From the NCBI GenBank assembly GCA_009930305.1, contig RZYM01000009.1, forward strand, positions 1 to 64,000: DNA of 64,000 nucleotides, given 5' to 3'. Positions 55,427-63,217 of the stretch are shown here, in pieces (the stretch's first letter is position 1; every line of letters starts with the position of its first letter). Below the pieces are notes generated by a model. It was not told where the DNA came from. It made no database searches and saw nothing but the letters and a program-made list of their open reading frames with translations. The stretch is from Bacteroidia bacterium (lineage in GTDB: Bacteria > Bacteroidota > Bacteroidia > Bacteroidales > Paludibacteraceae). Made by a program: the position numbers and the translations under genes.

Positions 55427-56179
55427 ATGAACATGAAAAGGATATTGTATATTGTGAGTTTAGTATTGACTATGTCATTACCAATCTCTGCTCAAAATAT
55501 GAAATCAGCTAATGATGCATATGCAGCCGGTAATTATGAAGAAGCTATACAGATTTATGAAAACGTTACTAAAAGTGGCTACGAATCAAGCACATTATAT
55601 TTCAATCTAGGTAATGCATATTACAGAACAGGAAAATTAGCTCCATCTATTTTAAATTACGAACGTGCATTGCGTTTGGATGCAGATAATGTAGATGCTC
55701 AACATAATTTGGAATTTGTTCGTCAAAAAACAGTAGATAAAATAGAACCGTTTGCTACTATATTTTTTGTTAAATGGATAGAAGAATTTAGAAATATTGC
55801 TGATTCAAATGAATGGGCATATACCGGAATTATATTTTTAATTATACTTATTATAAGTTTGTTCTTATATATTTTTGGTAGACGTATTTGGATTAAAAAA
55901 ACAGGATTTGGACTTGCAATTGCAACTTTGTGTTTTACAGTTGTTTCTTTAGTGTTTTCGTATCAGCAAAAAAAAGCATTGGAAGATAATTCTACTGCAA
56001 TAGTTTTTGTTCCTACCGTAACAATTAAAAGCTCTCCTGATAATAGTGGTACAGATTTGTTCGTACTACATGAAGGGACTAAGTTGACGATTAAATCAAT
56101 TCTAGGTGATTGGTCGGAGATTACAACAGAGGATGGGAATACCGGATGGATTTTGTCAAAATCAATAGAGAAAATATAG
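55427..56179 (+). CDS. batE: BatE, TPR protein with C-terminal SH3-like domain
   Basis: 250 residues. Signal peptide (MKRILYIVSLVLTMSLPISA), TPR repeats (ANDAYAAGNYEEAIQIYE, TLYFNLGNAYYRTGKLAPSI), two membrane segments (about 125-145 and 160-180), and a bacterial SH3-like domain at the end (TVTIKSSPDNSGTDLFVLHEG, GNTGWILSKSIEKI). The SH3-like domain suggests a contact with peptidoglycan or a partner protein. Last gene of the Bat operon proper. A second ATG two codons later is an equal start candidate. Confidence 0.9.
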   Translation: MNMKRILYIVSLVLTMSLPISAQNMKSANDAYAAGNYEEAIQIYENVTKSGYESSTLYFNLGNAYYRTGKLAPSILNYERALRLDADNVDAQHNLEFVRQKTVDKIEPFATIFFVKWIEEFRNIADSNEWAYTGIIFLIILIISLFLYIFGRRIWIKKTGFGLAIATLCFTVVSLVFSYQQKKALEDNSTAIVFVPTVTIKSSPDNSGTDLFVLHEGTKLTIKSILGDWSEITTEDGNTGWILSKSIEKI

Positions 56180-56183
56180 TAGC

Positions 56184-56918
56184 ATGAGTGTTGATATTTT
56201 TCAGTATTTATATGAGTTTGTTCGTGAGGTAGAGCAATTCGATAAAAGTTGCTTTTTACAACTAAATGCATTACATAATGATTTCTTTGATGGATTTATG
56301 TTCTGGGTAACTGATAAATTTGTTTGGATACCTTTGTATATATCAATTCTGTATGTTATTATTAAGAATAAAAAACGCGAGACTCTTCTAATTTCAATAG
56401 GTATTATTCTGACAATTGTCTTTGCTGATCAATTTGCATCCGGAATCTGTAAGCCATTATTCGAAAGATTGAGACCTTCTCACGATTCTTCAATTGAGTT
56501 CCTTGTTCATACAGTTAGGGGCGATAAGGGCGATTTGTATGGATTTATTTCATCACATGCTGCAAATACTTTTGGATTAGCAATGTTTACCGCGTTACTA
56601 TTTAAAAATGCATGGTATTCGTGCATGATTTTTATGTGGGCAATAGTAAATAGCTATTCAAGAATTTATTTAGGTGTGCATTTCCCGATTGATGTTTTAT
56701 TTGGAGCATTTTCTGGAGTATTGATAGCCTGGATGTTTTATGCATTATATTTGTTTTTGAAAAAACAATTACCCCAATACCGGTATAGTATACATAAAAC
56801 TAATAAAAGAACAAATGTTGATTATCCGCAAAAAGATTTGCGTGTAGTCTATTTAACAATGCTTACTACATTGTTTTTTATTGTACTATTTGCTTCAAAA
56901 AATATATTTGCCTCTTGA
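56184..56918 (+). CDS. PAP2-family membrane phosphatase
   Basis: 244 residues, membrane-spanning. The three parts of the phosphatase active site are seen: KPLFERLRP, SSHAAN (in place of the usual PSGH) and SRIYLGVHFPIDVLFG. The enzymes in this family remove phosphate from lipid phosphates such as undecaprenyl pyrophosphate or phosphatidic acid. It begins 4 bases after BatE, so it is probably on the Bat transcript, although the link in function is not clear. Confidence 0.87.
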   Translation: MSVDIFQYLYEFVREVEQFDKSCFLQLNALHNDFFDGFMFWVTDKFVWIPLYISILYVIIKNKKRETLLISIGIILTIVFADQFASGICKPLFERLRPSHDSSIEFLVHTVRGDKGDLYGFISSHAANTFGLAMFTALLFKNAWYSCMIFMWAIVNSYSRIYLGVHFPIDVLFGAFSGVLIAWMFYALYLFLKKQLPQYRYSIHKTNKRTNVDYPQKDLRVVYLTMLTTLFFIVLFASKNIFAS

Positions 56919-57032
56919 TTTATATAACTGATATTTTTTAGCACAAAAAGTTTGCATATCATAAAAAAAAGTATTAAGTTTATTGCAATTTAATTTTACT
57001 AACATTATTTATTAACTTAATACTACTGGATT

Positions 57033-57284
57033 ATGGTAAAGCAGATGACATTCAACGAGTTGAGAAAGATTAAAGACAGTCTGCCCAATGGCAGTGTACA
57101 TAGAATAGCTGAACAACTTGGCGTTCAGGAAGAAACTGTTAGAAATTATTTCGGTGGGCATAATTTTAAACAAGGCGGTTCTTGTGGCTTACACATTGAG
57201 CCAGGCCCTGATGGTGGAATAGTTATTTTGGACGATACAACCATTTTGGATGTAGCTTTGAAAATGATTGCAGAAAAAGCTTAA
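57033..57284 (+). CDS. Small conserved DNA-binding-like protein
   Basis: 83 residues. The first half looks like a helix-turn-helix (LRKIKDSLPNGSVHRIAEQL, then GVQEETVRNYFGG). The second half is rich in glycine and hydrophobic residues (KQGGSCGLHIEPGPDGGIVILDD). I recall a protein of this length and pattern as well conserved in Bacteroidales, annotated only as DNA-binding protein. A possible role is transcription regulation; targets are unknown. A perfect inverted repeat follows directly, a terminator shared with dapL. Confidence 0.75.
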   Translation: MVKQMTFNELRKIKDSLPNGSVHRIAEQLGVQEETVRNYFGGHNFKQGGSCGLHIEPGPDGGIVILDDTTILDVALKMIAEKA

Positions 57285-57285
57285 G

Positions 57286-57333
57286 AAGATAAACAAAAAG
57301 GATACTTAATTAAGTATCCTTTTTGTTTATCTT
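57286..57333. terminator. Bidirectional terminator between the DNA-binding-like gene and dapL
   Basis: A perfect 48-bp inverted repeat with 24-bp arms, centred between 57309 and 57310. The core GGATACTT/AAGTATCC is flanked by A-rich and T-rich runs, so it can end transcription from both sides. It lies 1 base after the stop of the plus gene and 12 bases beyond the dapL stop on the other strand. Confidence 0.88.
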
Positions 57334-57345
57334 GTATTTGCTGTT

Positions 57346-58575
57346 TTACATTCGCTTCTTAATGCGACTCATGGCTTCTATTGTATTCTCTCTTGAGTTG
57401 AAAGCAGTGAAACGAAAGAAACCTTCACCTCCTTGTCCAAAACCGGATCCAGGGGTGCAGACCACGTTTATTTCATAAAGTAACTCTTGGAAGAATCTCC
57501 AAGAAGGTGTATTTTTAGGCGTCTTAATCCAAATATGTGGAGCATTTACTCCGCCATAAACTTCATATCCTGCAGCTATCATTTCTTGCCGTATTATGCT
57601 CGCATTTGTCAGATAGTAGTCAATGTTTGTTTGGTACTGTTTGAATCCTTTGCGAGAGTATAGTGCTTCAGCACCTCTTTGTACAATGTATGATGTCCCA
57701 TTATAATATGTAGTAGCTCTTCGATTCCACAATTTATTTATTTTAATTTTCTCGTTCATAAGAGTGTATCCGATTATCTCTTTTGGTACAATTGTATATG
57801 AACAACGCAATCCGGTAAAGCCTGCGGTTTTTGAATAGCTACGTATTTCGATAGCGCATTTCTTAGCTCCTTTAATCTCATATATTGAGTGTGGAATATC
57901 ATCTTCATTAATGTATGCAACGTATGCTCCATCATATATAATTATAGCTTGATTTTCTAGTGCGTAATCAACCCATTTTTTTAGTTCTGCTTTATTTAGC
58001 GCAACACCTGTAGGATTGTTGGGATAGCACAAATATATAATATCAACTTTATCGGTTGGTAATTCAGGAATGAAATTATTCTCAGGCGTACAAGGTATAT
58101 ATACAATATTACTCCAAATATTTTGCTCTGTCAGATGCCCCGAACGTCCTCCCATTATAGCTGCATTTTCGTATACAGGGTATACAGGATCAGTTATTGC
58201 AATGATATTATCTCTCCCAAATATATGTCCGATATTACCTACATCAGATTTTGAGCCATCGCTTATAAAAACTTCATCAGGTTCTAAAGAAACTCCACGT
58301 GCGTTATAATCATATTTAATTATTTTATCAATCAAAAAACGATACCCGGTTTCCGGTCCATATCCTCTAAATGTTTCTATTTTTGATAATTCGCGAATAG
58401 CATTTTCCATTGCCTTCACTACTTCTCCCGGTAGTGGTTGCGACACATCCCCAAGGCCTAAACGTATAACATCTGCTTTGGGGTGTACAACTTTGTGTGC
58501 GTTTATTTTTTGTTCTATTTCGTTGAAGAAATAGTACTCAGGTAGTTTTAAATAGTTTTCATTAATTAACGTCAT
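57346..58575 (-). CDS. dapL: LL-diaminopimelate aminotransferase
   Basis: 409 residues, PLP-dependent aminotransferase fold type I. The PLP lysine is Lys249 in SYSKTAGFTGLRCSY; CYPNNPTG (about 183-190), FRGYGPETGYRFL and GDGGEG-like FGQGGEGFFRF are typical of DapL. It converts tetrahydrodipicolinate to LL-diaminopimelate in one step, bypassing the succinylase or acetylase branch, for lysine and peptidoglycan. The ATG lies 6 bases after a minus-strand -7 element. Confidence 0.94.
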   Translation of the reverse strand: MTLINENYLKLPEYYFFNEIEQKINAHKVVHPKADVIRLGLGDVSQPLPGEVVKAMENAIRELSKIETFRGYGPETGYRFLIDKIIKYDYNARGVSLEPDEVFISDGSKSDVGNIGHIFGRDNIIAITDPVYPVYENAAIMGGRSGHLTEQNIWSNIVYIPCTPENNFIPELPTDKVDIIYLCYPNNPTGVALNKAELKKWVDYALENQAIIIYDGAYVAYINEDDIPHSIYEIKGAKKCAIEIRSYSKTAGFTGLRCSYTIVPKEIIGYTLMNEKIKINKLWNRRATTYYNGTSYIVQRGAEALYSRKGFKQYQTNIDYYLTNASIIRQEMIAAGYEVYGGVNAPHIWIKTPKNTPSWRFFQELLYEINVVCTPGSGFGQGGEGFFRFTAFNSRENTIEAMSRIKKRM

Positions 58576-58581
58576 AGTTTA

Positions 58582-58589
58582 CAAAGATA
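58582..58589 (-). promoter_or_regulatory. -7 element of the dapL promoter
   Basis: TATCTTTG on the minus strand, exact. It is separated from the dapL ATG by 6 bases, so the mRNA leader would be about three bases. No -33 match was found. Confidence 0.55.
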
Positions 58590-58651
58590 AAAAAATCATT
58601 GATAAATAAAAAAATATTTGTTTATTTTATTTATTATATGAGGGGTAATAA

Positions 58652-58683
58652 ATTGTATAATTAAATATAAAATGATATCTTTG
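58652..58683 (+). promoter_or_regulatory. Promoter of the CotH-family gene
   Basis: ATTG at 58652-58655 (-33), a 20-bp spacer and TATCTTTG at 58676-58683 (-7). Expected start near 58687 with a 17-base leader. It faces away from the dapL promoter. Confidence 0.75.
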
Positions 58684-58703
58684 TAATACCTAAAAAATAA
58701 TAT

Positions 58704-60530
58704 ATGAAAAAATTGTCGTCCATTCTACTTTTTGTGGCTATGTCAATTAGCAGTTATGCTGTTGATATATTATCGGGTACATTTTATTTTGATAACTCTA
58801 AGACACAATATGAATCTGTGAAGTTTTTATATGGAACAGACGATCAAGACTACACTGTTGTTGTTGATTTAAATTATACAGGTAATGATAAATGGGAATT
58901 GACTATTCCATCTACTGTTACTGATATGTATCGTTATAGTTTCTCAAATACATCTTACGCAGCCGGTGTTTATCAAAGTAAATTTTCGGATATGAAGAAT
59001 GAAATTTCGAATGTCCGCATGGAATTAAGAACAGCTACCACAGATAAAGAAATGGTTGTTGGCGCGACATTTACACCTGAAAGTGATAGCAATTGGGCAC
59101 AAGGATCTTGGATATCACCATATAGTGGTGGATGCTATGATATTTCAAATACTTTACCTGTGTTTTATCTCAACACAGTAAATGGTGATGATATAACTTC
59201 AAAAGAAACATATGTTCCGGCTACCATGTATATTGATGCGATGGGACAATCCGGTTATCAATCTTATGGTACTCAACAAAATCCTATTAATACCGAAGTA
59301 AAAGGTAGGGGTAATTATACTTGGATTGGTTTTGATAAAAAACCATATCGTATAAAAATGGAAACATCGGCGTCTTTATTAAACTTAAGTCAGAGCAAAA
59401 GTTTCTGTTTGTTGGCGCATGCTGATGATGATTGTGCATTTATGCGTAATACTGTAGGATTTGAATTGAGTCGTATTTTCGGTTTACCATATACACCGGG
59501 TCAAGAACCTGTTGAATTAGTTAAGAACGGAGAATATTGGGGTTTGTACTTCCTGACAGATCATATAACAGTCTCAAGCAACAGAGTAAATATTATTGAA
59601 CAAGCCGACAATAGTGTAGATCCATTAGAAATAACAGGAGGTTGGTTGCTGGAAATTGATAATTACGAGGACCCAAGCCAAATAGTAATACAAGAAAATG
59701 ATGATGAGATAATTCGATTTACATATAAATCGCCTGAAATACTATCGTCTGTGCAAGAATCATATATGACAACATTCTTAGAGAATGCGAATGCTGCTAT
59801 TTACAATGAAGATAAAAATAGTACCGATTGGGAAAATTATATTGATTTGGAATCGGCGGTTAATTTTTATATAGTTCAGGAAATAATGGGTAATGCTGAA
59901 GGATATCATGGTAGTTGTTATTTGAATAAGGATAGAGGATCTAATACTAAACTGAAATTTGGACCGGTTTGGGATTTTGGAAATTCGTATAGGCATTCAG
60001 GTTTTATATATGATGATCCTCCTTTTGGTGATAATTGGATTTCTGAGTTGGTTAAATTTCCTCGTTTTCAATCTATGGTTCAACAACGTTGGAATGATGA
60101 GTATTGGAGATTGTCAACTATTTACGATTTAATGAATCAAACGGCTGCGCGTATAAGTTCTGCTGCCAATTGCGATTGTGGGAAATGGCCTTGGTATTCT
60201 TCATCTAATTTTCAAAATGGTTTAGTTCAGGCACATAATTATTTGAGTAATAGAATCTCATGGTTACAAACATTATGGCAAGCTTCTGATATTGAAGATG
60301 TTAATGGTAAAATTAATGTGAGTGTATATCCAAACCCAAATAGGGGGAATATTTATATATCTTCCGATATGGATGTCGTTTCTGCAGAGTTGTGCGACTT
60401 GTCGGGTAGGTTATTGCAAACTTTTGATTGCCGCGATTATCCATTGGTTCTTAATGTATCGGCAGGTACATATTTAATGCGTGTATATACAAATAATAAT
60501 GTGTCGGTGCATAAAGTATTAGTGCGCTAA
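58704..60530 (+). CDS. Secreted CotH-kinase-family protein with T9SS type A C-terminal domain
   Basis: 608 residues. Signal peptide (KKLSSILLFVAMSISSYA), an N-terminal beta domain (about 25-150), then a CotH-type region (about 165-520; VKGRGNYTWIGFDKKPYRIK, SKSFCLLAHADDDCAFMRNT, VKNGEYWGLYFLTDHI, FGPVWDFGNSY). The last 75 residues form a textbook type A sorting domain (SVYPNPNRGNIYI, AELCDLSGRLLQTF, AGTYLMRVYT). CotH-type proteins are atypical kinases for secreted proteins, but the usual second Asp of WDFD reads Gly here, so activity is doubtful. Should be surface-exposed or released through T9SS. Confidence 0.87.
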   Translation: MKKLSSILLFVAMSISSYAVDILSGTFYFDNSKTQYESVKFLYGTDDQDYTVVVDLNYTGNDKWELTIPSTVTDMYRYSFSNTSYAAGVYQSKFSDMKNEISNVRMELRTATTDKEMVVGATFTPESDSNWAQGSWISPYSGGCYDISNTLPVFYLNTVNGDDITSKETYVPATMYIDAMGQSGYQSYGTQQNPINTEVKGRGNYTWIGFDKKPYRIKMETSASLLNLSQSKSFCLLAHADDDCAFMRNTVGFELSRIFGLPYTPGQEPVELVKNGEYWGLYFLTDHITVSSNRVNIIEQADNSVDPLEITGGWLLEIDNYEDPSQIVIQENDDEIIRFTYKSPEILSSVQESYMTTFLENANAAIYNEDKNSTDWENYIDLESAVNFYIVQEIMGNAEGYHGSCYLNKDRGSNTKLKFGPVWDFGNSYRHSGFIYDDPPFGDNWISELVKFPRFQSMVQQRWNDEYWRLSTIYDLMNQTAARISSAANCDCGKWPWYSSSNFQNGLVQAHNYLSNRISWLQTLWQASDIEDVNGKINVSVYPNPNRGNIYISSDMDVVSAELCDLSGRLLQTFDCRDYPLVLNVSAGTYLMRVYTNNNVSVHKVLVR

Positions 60531-60687
60531 TAAATCTTCAGGTATGAATAACAATATATATTCTGCAATATATATCGTTTAATAATAATGGCATATTAGT
60601 ATATCAAATGGTCAATGATATAAAGTCAATCATTTAATGATCTGACGATATCTGTAAACATTTAGAGCCAAATCAAAACAAAATTTG

Positions 60688-60695
60688 TAATTTTG
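60688..60695 (+). promoter_or_regulatory. -7 element of the MFS transporter gene
   Basis: TAATTTTG, exact. Expected start near 60699, 17 bases before the ATG. The 185-base gap that holds it contains no gene. Confidence 0.55.
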
Positions 60696-60715
60696 CTCGT
60701 CGAAAAATACTATAT

Positions 60716-61912
60716 ATGCACGCCGAGGAAAAGCTTTTGAATGCAAATTACGTAAAAGTGATGTCTGTCAATTTTACTATATCATTTGCATTCTATCTAT
60801 TAGCACCATTACTACCATTATATCTTAGCGAAACTTTTAATGCAAGTAAAGACATAATAGGACTTGTGTTGTCGGGATATACAATAACAGCACTTATTTG
60901 TAGACCATTCAGCGGATATATTGTTGATAGTTTTCCTAGGAAAGTTGTATTAGAAATATGCTTATTAGTATATTTTTTATTTTTTCTTGGCTATTTAATA
61001 GCAGGCTCGTTACTCATGTTTGCTATATTCAGAACTCTTCATGGTGGTCCTTTTGGAGCATCAACAGTAGCAAATAGTACAATGGCTATTGATGTATCAT
61101 ATCCAAGTCGTAGAAATGAAAGCATTGGTTACTATGGGCTTAGTAATAATATTGCAACTGCAATGGCTCCTACAATAGGTATATTTGTATACAATTATTG
61201 CCATAATTTTGAAATTCTATTTTGGATTGCATTTATTGTTGCAGGCATAGGTCTGTTTATTGGTTCTACAATACAACCATTTGAAAAACAAACAGTCAAC
61301 AATAGAAGCAAACTTTCGTTAGATAGATTTTTTTTGTTAAGAGCTTGGATGATAGGGGTTAACATTGCATTCTTCGGCTTTTGTTATGGCGTTATAAGTA
61401 ATTATTTGGCTATTTATGGTCAAGAAACACTAGGCATTACAAATGGGACAGGGGTGTATTTTATGCTACTTTCTGCGGGTCTTATATTATCAAGATTTCA
61501 GGGTGCAAAATCGTTAAAAGAGGGTAAGTTAACTCATAATGCAGCCGTTGGTATTATTGTTTCTACAATAGGTTTTTCAATATTTGTCGGGCTTCCTAAT
61601 TTAGTAGGATATTATCTTTCGGCTTTGCTAATAGGTTTAGGAAATGGACATATGTGGCCGGCATTCCAAAATATGATTATAGGTATTGCTCATCACAACG
61701 AACGCGGCACAGCAAATTCTACTCTGCTTACTTCATGGGATTTTGGAGTAGGTATGGGAGTCTTATTGGGTGGTGTAATTGCAGAGTATTTCGGTTATAA
61801 ATGGGCTTTTATATCAGTAGTTTTTGTTCATCTCATTGGTCTTATAATGTATTTTGTAAAAACGCAAAAGTTATATCTAAAGCGTAAGTCAACTATGCAA
61901 GATGAACTATGA
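60716..61912 (+). CDS. Major facilitator superfamily transporter
   Basis: 398 residues with about 12 membrane segments. Signature pieces of the superfamily: the loop after segment 2 (GYIVDSFPRKVVL, of the G-x-x-x-D-x-x-x-R-K pattern) and the repeat in the second half. Related to the sugar/drug efflux group by overall look, but I cannot name a substrate. Its end overlaps the convergent symporter gene by 6 bases. Confidence 0.85.
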   Translation: MHAEEKLLNANYVKVMSVNFTISFAFYLLAPLLPLYLSETFNASKDIIGLVLSGYTITALICRPFSGYIVDSFPRKVVLEICLLVYFLFFLGYLIAGSLLMFAIFRTLHGGPFGASTVANSTMAIDVSYPSRRNESIGYYGLSNNIATAMAPTIGIFVYNYCHNFEILFWIAFIVAGIGLFIGSTIQPFEKQTVNNRSKLSLDRFFLLRAWMIGVNIAFFGFCYGVISNYLAIYGQETLGITNGTGVYFMLLSAGLILSRFQGAKSLKEGKLTHNAAVGIIVSTIGFSIFVGLPNLVGYYLSALLIGLGNGHMWPAFQNMIIGIAHHNERGTANSTLLTSWDFGVGMGVLLGGVIAEYFGYKWAFISVVFVHLIGLIMYFVKTQKLYLKRKSTMQDEL

Positions 61913-62938
61913 TATTATGCTAAACAATTGTCTAAGTCGCGTGTGAGATTTTTTTTTGTCACTCCATGCAAAGAATGATGCTAGAATAGTACCTGATATT
62001 GAATGCCACGCGCAACTTATTGCACAAGGAACTACTGCCAATGGACATGTTACTATAAAAAAATGAGTAGCTAGATTAGTTGCCAATCCTGCATTTTGCA
62101 TACCTACTTCAATAGATATTGTACGTCTTTTAGCGGTATTAAAATGAAAGATCTTACCTATTAGATATCCTAGTATATAACCAATGGAATTGTGACAAAA
62201 TACTATTAAGAATGTCCATAATAGAAGCATGAAACCACCCGCTGCTATGTCATCGTGTACTAAGGATATTACTCCGCCTACGATGCAAGCAAGTCCTAAA
62301 ACGCTTAATGACGGCATTATCTTTTGTGCTTTTTTTAATATTTCTTTATGTCCCAAACTAATATTACACAAAGAGCCTACCGTTATAGGAATAATAGTAA
62401 CTATTAATATATTGATAAACATCCCGATAGCATCTATTTCAACTTTTTCGCCTGCTAATAAAAGCATTAACATAGGGGTTATCATGGGTGATAAAAGTGT
62501 GGATGCTGTAGTCATACCGACTGAATAAGCAACGTCGCCATAGCATAAATACGACATAATATTGCTTGATACTCCACCCGGGCAGCATCCGACCAATATG
62601 ATACCAACTGCTAATGCAGTATCTAAATGGAATACAACAGTTAGGCTATATGCAATTAAAGGCATTATAGTATATTGTGCACAAAAACCAATTAGTATAT
62701 CCAGAGGTCTGTGAGCTAAAGTTTTTATATCTTGAACGGTTAGAGTTAATCCCATCGTTAACATTATGAAGCCCAAGATATAAGTTTGTAGGTATCCGGT
62801 AACCCATGCAAAAAGTTCAGGGAAAAAGAATGTAATTACTGCTACTGCTATTATAAATGGAGATGTGTACGCAGATAACCAATTGCTAAATAATATTAGG
62901 AATGAATAAAGTTTAGAATTTGTATTATTATCACTCAT
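61907..62938 (-). CDS. Bile acid:sodium symporter (BASS) family protein
   Basis: 343 residues, about ten membrane segments. The family landmarks VGCCPGGVSSNIMSYL (sodium-binding helix crossing region) and SIEVGMQNAGLATNLATHF are clear. Members import bile acids, pantoate, pyruvate or other organic anions with sodium; in gut Bacteroidales bile acid is plausible but not shown. It is followed on the same strand by nothing, and on its upstream side lies tRNA-Arg. The C-terminus is short and basic. Confidence 0.9.
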   Translation of the reverse strand: MSDNNTNSKLYSFLILFSNWLSAYTSPFIIAVAVITFFFPELFAWVTGYLQTYILGFIMLTMGLTLTVQDIKTLAHRPLDILIGFCAQYTIMPLIAYSLTVVFHLDTALAVGIILVGCCPGGVSSNIMSYLCYGDVAYSVGMTTASTLLSPMITPMLMLLLAGEKVEIDAIGMFINILIVTIIPITVGSLCNISLGHKEILKKAQKIMPSLSVLGLACIVGGVISLVHDDIAAGGFMLLLWTFLIVFCHNSIGYILGYLIGKIFHFNTAKRRTISIEVGMQNAGLATNLATHFFIVTCPLAVVPCAISCAWHSISGTILASFFAWSDKKKSHTRLRQLFSIIS

Positions 62939-62966
62939 GATATTAAATTATCAAGGCTTTCTAATA

Positions 62967-63041
62967 TGGTGACCCTGTGGGGAGTCGAACCCCAATCGAA
63001 AGAACCGGAATCTTTTATTCTATCCATTGAACTACAGGGCC
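62967..63041 (-). tRNA. tRNA-Arg (anticodon CCG), with encoded CCA
   Basis: Minus-strand cloverleaf: acceptor GGCCCTG pairs with CAGGGTC, with a G-T second pair, anticodon stem AAAGA/TCTTT around TTCCGGT (anticodon CCG), T arm TGGGG-TTCGACT-CCCCA, discriminator A at 62970, then CCA at 62967-62969. It lies 28 bases before the symporter gene on the same strand. Confidence 0.95.
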
Positions 63042-63181
63042 TATTGAGTGCAAAGGTAATGAAAATATCGCTTGTATATTGTAATAAATATTGTTTTATC
63101 TTTTGGTTGTTTTAAATCAATGTTATGTTGCTTTTTTACGTTAATTTTTAAATAATGCTATCTTTTTATCAATAAAAATAT

Positions 63182-63189
63182 TAATTTTG
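63182..63189 (+). promoter_or_regulatory. -7 element of the asnA promoter
   Basis: TAATTTTG, exact. Expected start near 63193, with a leader of about 25 bases before the ATG at 63218. No good -33 element at 19-21 bp. Confidence 0.55.
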
Positions 63190-63217
63190 CGTCAAATATA
63201 AATCAAAATATAATTGT

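Noticed and set aside
60554-60575. AT-only hairpin (9-bp stem, loop CTGC) after the CotH-family gene
   Set aside because: Only A-T pairs and no T run follows; too weak to call a terminator.
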